Positions 37,901 through 49,900 of a DNA stretch of 64,000 nucleotides are shown piece after piece (positions within the stretch are counted from its first letter, which is position 1; each line of letters opens with the position of its first letter). The stretch is from Cheilinus undulatus (Eukaryota; Chordata; Actinopteri; Labriformes; Labridae). The notes beneath the pieces were generated by a model, which saw nothing but the letters and a program-made list of their open reading frames with translations, was not told the origin of the DNA and did no database searches. The translations under genes were made by a program, and so were the position numbers. The DNA lies in NCBI RefSeq assembly GCF_018320785.1, contig NC_054869.1:13774698-13838697 (forward strand), written 5' to 3'.

Positions 37901-40900
37901 AATACAAGATAAGCGCTGTGAAGATTATTAGAATTATTTGTCTGTCCAGTTACTTTGCCAAACTATCTTCAACAGGACTGTCAATAAAATCTGAAGTCTA
38001 CATTTTCAAACCTCTGCATGACTCCTCTGAGTCTTTTGTTCCAAGTTAAATATTATGAAGTGGATTTAAGGCCACAGCAATTTTCATAAGTTTTATTTGT
38101 CTTCTTCTCTGTGTCAACATCAGATGTCCCAGAGTTTGTAGGCTGCTTGCACATAATATATTAGAGACTGAAAATAACTCAGCACTTCCTAGAGACAGAT
38201 AGTTATGTGAAAAGGAGAAAAATCATCATGTGGTGTTATAGAGAGGACAACGCTTTTACTCCTTTATCTGCCTTAAATCAAAAAGAACAGACAGTGTTTT
38301 GATTGGCCAGATTTGTTCTCGTCTGGAGTGAAATAAAAAAAAAATTGACTATGGTTTGAAAAAATATTAGCTGCAACTTTGCACTATGAAATAATGTTGC
38401 TGGTGTGAAAGCTTGCATTGACCTGGTACATGCTTGAAAAAGAATAATTACATGCAACTTATTCACATGAAAAAAGCATCCCTTAAAGGGATATTTTATT
38501 TTAATATTTTTGAAGTTAAGTTATATGAGGTACATAGCAGAAGGTGTCATTTGCCTCCAGTGATTTTAGTGAGCATTGCTCCTTTAAGAAGGACTTGCTG
38601 GTTGTAGCCAGGAAGCTAGGCTTTACAGCGTGACAGATGGGTACAGTTTCTCCGTAGAATTAAGTGAGCTTTTGGTAAAAATAGGCCACAAAAAAATGTT
38701 GGCTCAGAACATATGCACTTTCAAAAATTTTTGAAGCATTTTATTTCATACCCAGAAAGCCTCTGTGTTTTTGTCACTATTTTGCAATGCAATAGCATGT
38801 AACTGGTGGCCAAAGCCTGCATTGCAAAATAGTTACAAGAACACTGAGGCTTTATGGGAAATATTCTAAAAATTGGGTCATGGTCTCTTATTAAGGAGAT
38901 GGTTGTGGGTCCTGAGTATAGTCCAATCGAGAACCACTGACCCAAAGCACCCTAAACTGTGCATCATGTCCTGATAGTCCTCTGAGACTCTCTTAACTTT
39001 GACACCCTGAAGGAACTGAAAGTGTTATACCTGTTTTTACATCAGCATACTTCACTCGAAGCATGATAAAACTTAACGAGGAGAACAAACATTTTCTTTG
39101 ATTGCCGTCATTCATTTGACGTTGATTAATTTGATTCCTAAAAATAATTCCTCTGTATTTCAAGTACACAAACTCAACACACAGAACAAACAAGCACACC
39201 CAGAATCCTCACCCAGCATCAACCTCGTTGTTTCCCAAGGGCAGCAAACGAAACCAGCCTTCTAGCAGAGGTGTCTTGTGCAAACAAGCAAAAGGGATCT
39301 CTACCTGTGGAAGGGAAAAACAAACCAGGACACAGATATAGGTCAGGGAAAATTACCTATTAGGGAATTGCATGTGAAATAATCAATCATACATCTGTGT
39401 CAGGCATTTTTTTAGTGATCAGACCATAAAATTAATGAAATGTGCAGTATTTATTATGAGGATAGCTTCTTCACCTTTCCCAAAAAGTCATTCTTGCCCA
39501 CCATGTCCCAGTCCCAGACCTCTAAAGTGATGTTTCCCTCCTCACTCAGCTCCTCTGGATCCAGCTCCAGCTCTAAAGTCTCTCCCCAGTGAGGGAAACG
39601 GGTCTTCTTTATTATCTAAAAAACCACAGTAAGTTTTAGTGATAGAACATCCTTAAAAAATATGCAGCCTTCCCCTGATCTGTGCTTTGCAACAATCCTG
39701 TCTCTTAGCTCTGCAGGCAGTTCTTTCAACCTCATGGCTTGGTTTTTGCCCTGATATGCATTGTCAACTGTGAGGCCTTCTATAGAGACATGTATTCCTT
39801 TCTAAATCATGTACAATCAACTTAACTTACCACTGGCAGACTCTAATCAAGGTGTATAATCATAACAGCAAAGATCAAGAGAAAAGGGAGGAGCCTGAGA
39901 TAAATTTCAAGCGTTTTTGAAAATAATCTTTGCAAAGGGCATCAGGCTGCAATATTACAAAACTGAAAAAAGTGAATAGGATCTGAATACTTTTACTTTG
40001 AATGCACTGCAGTTTTGCCTCCATCAAAGCAAGTTCATAAGCTCTGTTAAATGGGGAAAAAGAAAGTCAAGGAAACATTGATGTCAGACACTCCTGATAC
40101 CTTCTCATCTACCTTCCTTGTTCCATCTCAACATGAGCTACAGAGAGGAGATTTAAAGGGGTGGCCAGGGAAAAATATTGCGCCACATTGCAATGCATCA
40201 CTTGCATGCTGTCAGGATACTACAACAGAAATCAATATAATCAAGCTGATTTTGTTGCTGGTGCTTGCGCCACATATAGTTGGTGTTACAACTACAAAAA
40301 AGAAGCCTTAGGGGTCCACAATCATGCCGGCAGGATTTCATCATCTGCTATTTTTATAACATTATAGCATGAAAACAAAGCCACATTTTGCATTGCAATC
40401 ACTTAGTGAGGGAAGCGTGATTTTTTAAGCTCTCTTTCAGTTTGTGTTTGATGTCAATAGGCCAAGTAAAACAGGAAATATGATAATTGGAATTTGATAT
40501 AAAAACAATGTTAATGTTACACATAGAGGGCAGTGGGCCATACTGAACAGGACTGGCACTGGTATTTTTTTTCATTATTTCAGCATTTTGTAATTTCTTT
40601 TTTAAAAAATGACAATATACTGTTTAAATAACAATTTTTAAAAATCCATTTTGGGGATTGGTGTTTTTTGGAGGTCCTATATCTAATAAAGTAAATTAAA
40701 ATTAAAAGAATATAGTTTTCATTTCATAAGCTGAGGTGGTGAGGAAAAAAAAATACCAAACATTAAGCATGGTATACATTTTCAGAGGGATTTTTTTTAT
40801 TGTCAAAATAAAAGTATTCAGAAAATGGCAAAATAGCAGTGGACCTCTAAGGGTTAACAACATCCAAAACATTGAAAACGGTTGGAAATATTTAATATGC

Positions 40901-43900
40901 ATACATCACATAGGAATATCCATCCATCCATTTTTTATACCGCTTATCCCATTGGGGGTCACAGGGGGGCTGGAGCCTATCCCAGCTGTCATTGGGCAAG
41001 AGGTGGGGTACACCCTGGACTGGTCGCCAGTAAATCGCAGGGATGACATATAGAAACAGACAACCAGGCATGATCATACCCACACCTAAGGCCAATTTTA
41101 GAGTCACCAATTAACCTAATTAGCATGTTTTTGTTGGTGGGAGGAGGCCGGAGTAACCGGCGAGAACCCACGCATGCACAGGGAGAACATGCAAACTCTG
41201 CACAGAAAGGCCCTGACTGGGAAGTAAACCAGGAACCTTCTTGCCAGAATTTAAGAGTAAAAAATTCTATATACTGTACTTTAATTTCAGTCAATTTCCC
41301 TCTATATTCTTTTCTTTTATTGAAATCCTTGTTGCTAATAGAAATATGTTTAATTTGAGTATTTTTACTGTTTTTGATCAAATTGTTTTTTGTTAAACAT
41401 ATATGTTACATCATCCATTAATGACTGTAAGTCTTACTGTTTGAATTCTTTCAGCTGTCTCACTGCATAGCTTTCTCTATTGTTTATCTTTATTTATCTG
41501 TCACTGTATTGTCATGTGATGTCACAAAAATAAAAACAAAGAAAAAAATATTAAAGAAAGAGAACGTAGAGCATGTCCTTAATGCTCCTGTACATGCATA
41601 TACACACACTGGGCTCACCGAGGTCTCCGCACTGTGGTTGTTGTAAATAACTCTTGCAAATGGATCAGATGTTCCTGAAATGTCTCTTGGAGCCAAGTCT
41701 CTGCAGGGACCACCAGACAGAAAGACAACAGAAGTGATCAATAAACCCCGATGCTCAACAAGATCCTGTTTCTGGTCTGTGAATTAAGTAAGACACAAAG
41801 AGGCAGCAAAGGAAGACAAAAACAACTGCTTTTCGCTTGACCTTATTCTTTCAGGTTTAGTTCACTTTCACTGAAGCTTGTCTGACTAATGCTGTGTCAA
41901 ACCCTGATTGACATGCTCATAAGAAGGAGAGGCTGTAGCCTGGGATGCACAGATGGGGCAGTGTGTGGTGTGATGGAGGCAGAGTGAGTCAGGAGGGGAG
42001 TGTGGAGGCCTGCCGGGATGATGGTGATAACGTTTCAACACAGGAACAGTGATGGCACTGTGAGCTCACAGATTCAGAAACACAACTTCTGCCTCATGAC
42101 GGGATTCATCAAAACTACACTGAAGTTATTTGTTAGTTTAACTCTTACAGCTTTTATTTACACAAGCGCCATCAAACTCCTACTGATCTAGTGTTTAGCT
42201 TGTCAATCATTACCTAGATATTTAATTTTCTTCATACTCTGACGCTGTACAGCTCAGTTTTGTTACCTGGCTTCAATAACTTGACATCTCAGGCTGATCT
42301 TGTCTGCATTTTTCAGCAGCAGCAGGTTCAGGTGGATCTCTCCTTGTACTTCTTCATCAGGGTCGACCCTAGTCAGGTTCACCCAGCTATCGAGTCCTGA
42401 TCATACCACAAAGACAGGCAGAAAAACTCATGTCAGCATTCTAAATTTTGATAAAGGATAATAACCTACAAAACATTTTTAATCAGCTTTTTTAAAAACA
42501 AGAATGTGTCATGCTAAGTTTTCCAGCTTTAATGATTAAGTAATATTATTCATATTTAATCAGGAGAGTTTAAGAAAGAAATAGAGATACCTTTCTTTAG
42601 AAATAAAAAACTTCTGCACACCTTTAGTTAGACCAATGCAAAGTAAAAAACTTAGAGCTGACTAGTGTGATAACAAAGAACATCTGCCCACTGACCTTGC
42701 AATAATGATACAATTGTTAATGAAGAGGGGGGGCATCTTCAATAGGTTAGATGACATGGATGATTTACATCACGCTAAATCACTCAATGATTTAAAATTC
42801 TTCTCAGATTTTATGTTCACAAGCAAAGGATGGACATAAGGCTCAGTGACTCTGACCTCTGACCCTCAAAATCTAGCCAGTTAATCCTTGGATGAGCATT
42901 CATATTTGTGCAAAGTCTGAGGAAAAGCCCTTAAAGTATTCTTGAGATACACTTTATGGACAAAAGTATTTGGTCACACCTGTAGGTTATTGAATTCAGG
43001 TGTTTCAAACAGACCTGTTGCCACAGGTGTATAAAATCAAGCACCTAGCGATGAGGTCTCCATTTCTAAACATTTCTGATACAAAATAGGTCGTTCTAAA
43101 GAGCTCAGTGACTTTAAGCGTGGTGGATGCCACCTTTGCAATAAGACGGCTGGTGAAATGTAATCCCTGCTGGATATTCCACAGTGAACTGTGACTGACA
43201 TTATTAGAAAGTGGAAGCGTTTTGGAACAACAGAAACTCAGCCACAACGTGGAAGACCATGTAAAAAAAATCACAGAGCAAGGTCAACGACTGCTCAGGT
43301 GCATGGTGCATAAAAGTCGCCAACGCTCTGCTGATTCCATAGCTGAAGAGTTCCGAACTTCCACTAACATTAATGTAAGCACAAAAACTGTGCAGCAGGA
43401 GCTTCGTGGAATGGGTTTCCATGGCCGAGCAGCTGAAGCCTCACATCACCAAGTCCAATGCCAAGTGTTGGATGGAGTGGTGTAAAGCACACCAATAATG
43501 GACTGTGTAGCAGTGGAAATGTGTTCTGTGGAGTGAGCAATCACACTTCTCTGTTTGGCCGTTAGATGGGCAAGTCTGGGTTTGGTTGATGTTGATGTGA
43601 TGTGATGATGTTGGGTTTGGGCTAGGCCTCTTATCTTCAGTGAAGGCCAGTCTTACTGCTTCAGCATACCAAGACATTTTGGACAATGTTATGCTTCCAA
43701 CTTTGAGGCAACAGTTTGGGGAAGGCCCATTTCTATTCCAACATGACGGTAAACCAGTGCACAAGGCAAGGAATATAAAGACATGGTTTGATGAGTTTGA
43801 TGTGGAAGAACTTGACTGGCCCACACAGAGCCCTGACCTCAACCCAATGGAGCACCTCTGAGAAGAACTGGAATGAGATTGGGAGCCAGGCCTTTTCGTC

Positions 43901-46900
43901 CAGCATAAGTGCCTCACCTCATAAATACCCTACAAATTGAATGGGCACAAATTCCCACAAAAACACACAAAAAAAGGACCAACACCATATTAATGTGCAT
44001 GTATTTGAATACAATATCATTACAGTCCCTGCTGGTGTAATGGCCAAGTGGCCAAATACTTTTGCTCATATGTTTTCAGATTGTCAGATGGACCTACAAT
44101 TCAAAATTCACAATGCCAGCATAAAAACTTAAGAATCTTTGTTTGAAAATATTGTATTTACTCACCATTAAGGTAAATTTTGTTTTTCATAATTTTGACA
44201 CAATTAAATTAAATTTTTATATTCAGTTATAATCAGGCCAAACGTTCTGTTTTAAAATGAATATTATTTCTTTATTTCATGGACTCTGTGTCAGGTCCAC
44301 TATGTGAGAAGATTCCTGAGAGGGAGAAAGTGACTCAGAACATCGTGTAGTCATGAATCAGCTGAAGGCTGAGATGTCAGGTGGCTCTCTCGAGAGATGC
44401 ATCAGTATGCGGCCAACATAGCCTGTAAACACTTTAGTTATTGAAAAAAACTACAACATCATCACGACACACCATATTTTTAATGCAGTGTGTCTGGCCA
44501 AGACAGTGAAGAAGGAGCGAGAGTTCATGCTGAAACAAACGTGACTGAATACTCTAATGTGAAAGTGTCTGTCTGGCTCTAAACAACAATGTGAGGTCAT
44601 TTAAAATGTTTCTGTTCTCATTTGAGAGCACTGGTCTTCTTCTGCAAAGGGAGGTATGAATAAAAAATTAAAAACACGCAGAGTTTATGCAAACAAGCAC
44701 TAAAGAAGCCACGTACCAGTATGACTGGTAATTAAATTGTCGCAACTAAATCAAATAAACCTTTTTTGTAAAGTGGGCAGATAAAAAATTTAATTATTAA
44801 AAAAAACTGTAGCACTTCACATTGTAGTACTTCAATGTTATTCTCTGTGTTTTTTGGGGAAATTACATCACTAATTCAAAATGGAAAAAGAAGCTGCAGT
44901 AGGAGATCACAGAAAAAGGCCTCATTGTTAAAAAAATCTATTTTTTTTCTAATAAAAAAAACTGCATGCAATTCTAGGAGGGCATGCATCTCAGGATTTT
45001 ATTTTACTCCGTGATAACCACTAAATTTTCCACTAGGTCTTGACTTAATTTGCTGTAGTTAAAAACTCTGATTTTTCATCTTAAAAAGAGATGAAATAAA
45101 GATTTAAGCTGATTAAAGTGACAGTGAATTAATGTGGAAGATTTAGGTAATAGGGAGTTACTTTCTTGGGATCTTAAGAAATTAATAGTCAAGAGAAAGC
45201 TGCTGTTGTCATCCTGAGAACAACAAAAAAAGTCTAGCTTTTCAGAGAATAATCAAAATGTACAAATTCCAGCAAAGTTAATGCAAAATTTAAGGATGTC
45301 TGTTGTGGGTGTTTATTCATTTAGGGCTTCTGTAGTGTCTTTTGCCTGCTGCACATTTATCTTTTGTTTAAAACTTTGGGATTTTATGCTATATTTATGG
45401 AAGAGTTAGATTTTCATCAGTTGACTGATAACATTCCCAAAGCCTCAAAGTCTCGGTCTAAAGTAGGAATGCCTATTTACTCAGACCTTTGACTCAGTCA
45501 TGAGAAGCCATGTGTGTTCAACCTCTGACCCTTCACCCATCCTGTTACACGCTGCTGCAGTTTGTTCACTCATACCTTTAGCTTGAGATCCGATGGCATC
45601 TTTGCTCAGAGTTATCTTTCCAATAACGTCATCGTGGCTGCACAAAGAGACAAAAGACTATCAGATAGAAGATACTGAAATACAATCAAAGTTCTTTGAT
45701 TTTCTAGAGATTTTAAATGAAGTGTGAAAGATGACAGATTGATTAGAGGACGGCTGGTCACGAGAAGAACGAGAGGAAAACAACCTTTAATCACTCAGTC
45801 TGGTCGACCATCTGTCTGTGGATGTTTGTTTATTCAAAGCTTGGAGTTTTGATTCCCAAAACATTTCAACTGAACACAACGTTCTAGCCCAAATATATCA
45901 GTTCAAGAGACAAGTAAAGCAAACATTCATGGCTTGGACAACTTTAAATCAACTGCCAAGCTCTGTCAGTTATGGTTTAATACGGAAGCATTTTGAGACG
46001 GATTTGTTACCCAATCGTGTCCTCATCCATGACATGAAAGGACAGGGAGTGGAAACCCATCGGGAGGTGCAGTGTGTACTCTTCTCCCCAGAAAGGATTT
46101 AGGTTCTTCCAGACTGTGGCCGTCCTGAAAAAGGGATGTTAAACATGCAGCACTAAGATGCAGCTCAGTGGTAAGACTCGGAAGTGATTGCAAATGTTGC
46201 CACAGTAGAAACCTTCATCTGAGGGTACAAAAGTTTGATGAACTTCAAGAATTGGCTATATATGAAGTTTCTTCAGTTGTACAAATATGAAGTCAAAATA
46301 CCCCACTAACTGATGCTGAAGTATCGCGCAGTTGAAGAAATAAGGGGTCAAAACATGTGCAAAAGGTGCTGGTCAAACCGCAGAGATGGCAGCTTCTGCT
46401 GACCGAGCATTTAACCACAACAGGGCAGATTTTCATATCAGTTTAAAGAAAACATTCATGGTTCTGGAGAGTTCAATGATAGTATTGTTAGAATTTCATT
46501 ACACTTTCTGCCACCATTCCTCCTCTACTCTGCTAATTCGGTGAAGAATTCTGCAAGGAGTCCAATCTGTCAACAGAGCTGTCGATTATGGCATTAAATC
46601 TCTTTTTAATTACATAAAATATCCACTTACAACTGAAATAATCAGAAAAATGAACATTTTGAAACAAGCAGTAATTTACTTTTATATAACGGCAGAATCA
46701 GGATTCGAAAAACAATCATTAAATGTGTGTTTTACCTCTACAGTTTGACCCATGTCCCATCTGTTGGCATGGAGGTGGGGCTTATTAAACTTTAGGGCCG
46801 CATCAAACAGTTTTACAGTTGATCATTCAGCCATTACTGAACTGATTCATTGCCTGACCAGATGATGTTTTGCATCATAATGGCTGTTACTGAGATGATA

Positions 46901-49900
46901 AGCCTTAAAAAAAAAATCTAGATTCAAGCAATATTTTTGCCTAGCTCTGAGCTTCCCAAAGTGTTGGCCAGTACTGTAGGTGGTGTAAGTGTAAGAGGTC
47001 ATTTAAAAATAAGAAAAATCAATTACATTTGAATTAAAATAAATTAATAAAAAGCTAAATCACATTTTAGATGATCCTAAAATACTTGATCTCTTGTAAT
47101 GAAACACAGCCAGAAGTTTTATATTGTGTCATCATTTTATCATTTATTTAGTCTGATGTAGGTATGGAACCGGTGTCACAGTTTCACTGGTGCTGGATTA
47201 ACTGATGACATTCTGCTATGCCGCTTGCTTCTCAATTTTGAGAATTTATCCGTGTCTTTGGAGTCATTAATGCTACTTGGAAAGAGTTTGCTGGGCCACT
47301 TTATGGAGATAAAATAGGAAAAAAAAAGAAAATTAAAGGGACTTTGGAGATGCCTTATCAACACAAAATAAATAGCAGTATCTCATTAGTTGTACTTAGC
47401 AACCATACAAACAATTTCGAAGTGATATTTATGTTTCTGAGAGCAAATTATTTGCATTGAAATTCCCTGTTTATGAAACAGAAAGAAAGATAAACATTAT
47501 TTAGGTCTCATGTTATGGTTTTACCATGGTTTTTTTTTTTTGCAGGCCCAGGTCTCAAATTGTGCTGCAGCCTTACAAAAGTTTGGAAAGGCTTGCCTAA
47601 GCTTTAAAAAATATTAGTTATAATGATGTTAGATGATTTTATTTAGTGGGATTATCTTGTATTGTTTTTGTATAAATATGTTAAAATAAATATGACTGCA
47701 CATTACCAACATGTTCCTACACTGGGGGTTAGAGTGAGTTTGTGAGAGTTACATTGTTGACATGACTGGATGGAGGAGCAATAGCAACTGGTAGCTGTAA
47801 GAATTCACAGGACAACAGTTACATTCAAGCTGTTTATAACAATAAATGCCCCAATTCCTTAAGACTCAAGCAGCTTCTGTGCTGCTTGTTGCTCACTGAT
47901 GCTGCTAAAATGACAGGGTTACCCCTGATAGTAGTGACAATGTCAGAGCTGAAGCAGATAAATTAGTCTACTTGTGCTTTATGACTTTTGTCAGGACACT
48001 GCAGCAAGAAGTTTAACACTTCTATTTACAGTGTTTAGGGCTCGGCATTGCATTGCACTGGCTGCCACTGTTACGCTATGTTTTTTATTTCTGTGCATCA
48101 CAGTCACTGACTTTCAAATCCAACTCTCAGCAAAGACAGTAAGGATGGAGATGGCTCACCCATAACTAATCTCCACTCCAATGTCGTGTACACACACAGC
48201 GTTAAAAACATCCACAATTTCATAACTAATGAATCATCGAACGTGTTAGCTTATTTTGTCATTGACATTTGTCGATAGCATTGACAAATTGTTTCACATC
48301 AGTTAACTTTACTGCAGCTGGTCAGAAGGGAGAGCACTAAATGCATGGCTTCACTCACAGGAAGGTGTTTTTCTGTCTATTTTAATACAAAGTCTGTGAT
48401 CTCTGGTAAAATACAAATATAAATACAAGTTTAAAACCCCTACATAGGATTCAAAAACATAAGTATCTCCAAAAGAATCAACTGCAAAGGCTAATTACGC
48501 TTTACTCGCTTTCAGTATTTTTAGCTATGTTGCAACATTCATTCAATGAGCCATTTTATTTCTTCTGCCCATTACAAGTACTCAAACAATCTAAAACATT
48601 CATCTTGGGGGATCAGCAAGGTACCAAACAGGCATTTATTCTTTGTAATGTTGCGTCATTATTTTACACTGAAGTAAATGGAACTACTGTATAATTCAAT
48701 ACACTTACTGGAAAGGTTTTACTAGGGCTTTTAAGGATTCTGCTGGAGCAAAATAGTTTTCTCCCTTGAGAATGAGGAGTGCTGTGCATTCAGCCTCAAT
48801 ATTCTTTATATTGATAAAGATGTATATAGAATAAACTCACACACAAAAGACTTAAAGATTGCTGAACTGATTCATATCTTGTTCGCTCATTCTTTGATCA
48901 GTAACTCCTGATTTGAATGCATCTTTGACAGATTTAAATCATTTCATTTGGGCAGGTTTTGTGCCAGGCTGGTGAGTTCAGTGAAGTTTTGGAATCGATG
49001 TCAGTTCCAAACCATATTTCATAGTGACTGAAAGATTTTGAAGAATACCACATCCTACGTATAATTTCTGACCTTGAACAGTCGTGTCTAAAAGTGTACT
49101 CATTATTTACCACCAGCATCTAGCAGCCACATTATCCATGATCATCACACTGAGGAGTCAGTTGGCCAGAAACACTACAAGATAATTAGTGTGAGTGTTT
49201 GCAGTGAATCACTGGGCCGATTTCCCACATGACGCCAGATGGAACAATAGCCTCTGAATTTAACCCATGTTTTTGTTAAAACCAACATCAGAAATTCTTG
49301 TTTGGTATGATTTCAAATGATACAACTTGGAAACAATGCAATACAGCATACAACAGCTGTTGAGGTCTTTTTTTCTTTGGTGCTTGAGGTGCAAAATCTC
49401 TATTTTGTGCTTCAGCACCTCTGAACTTGTGCACCCTGCTCCTTGCTTACACCAGGATCTCCCTGCAATAATTGATGCAGCCTCTCCATGGTTACCTGAG
49501 GCTGTTTTAAAGGCCAGACAAGTATCAGGTTCTCTGTGTTCGAGGGGCCACGCTGTGGGCACCTCCACACTCCATCCTAGTTACATGTGTGCAGAGCAGC
49601 GGAGCCCAGCCAGAAACTAACAGTGCAAATATTTCTTCAGTGATGATGAAAGATATTTAATCAGCACAGTGCATCAAAGGAGAGGCTTTTCATGCATGCA
49701 TGTAAACATTCATGATCAGAGAGGACTCACCTGGCAACAACTTCATTGTCAACTTTTACAATGCAGTAAGGATCACTGGTCCCAGAGCTAAAATGACAAC
49801 AAAAAAATAAGACAACATGAAACATACAATTTGCTCGGTGATTAGATTGATTAAACCTAATTACCTGCTGCCTGTCCTTATGTATAGGTCAATTTGAGCA

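Larger units (their letters stand above)
35110..38939. mobile_element. hAT-type element of about 2.2 kb enlarged by a Tc1 insertion (rasal1 intron 8)
   Basis: Left end CAGCGGTTCTCAACTTGTGG, right end CAATCGAGAACCACTG. Flanking octamers ACCTAAAA and ACCCAAAG agree at 6 of 8. A complete-length Tc1 copy (36016-37627) lies within. No hAT transposase was recognised in the remainder. A long imperfect hairpin lies near the right end. Confidence 0.5.

Noticed and set aside
38751-38860. MicroRNA gene at the long hairpin
   Set aside because: It is imperfect and inside a mobile element copy; no seed family was recognised, so it is reported only as a hairpin.
40989-41381. 130-codon minus-strand open frame
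   Set aside because: It runs through a very common fish interspersed repeat.
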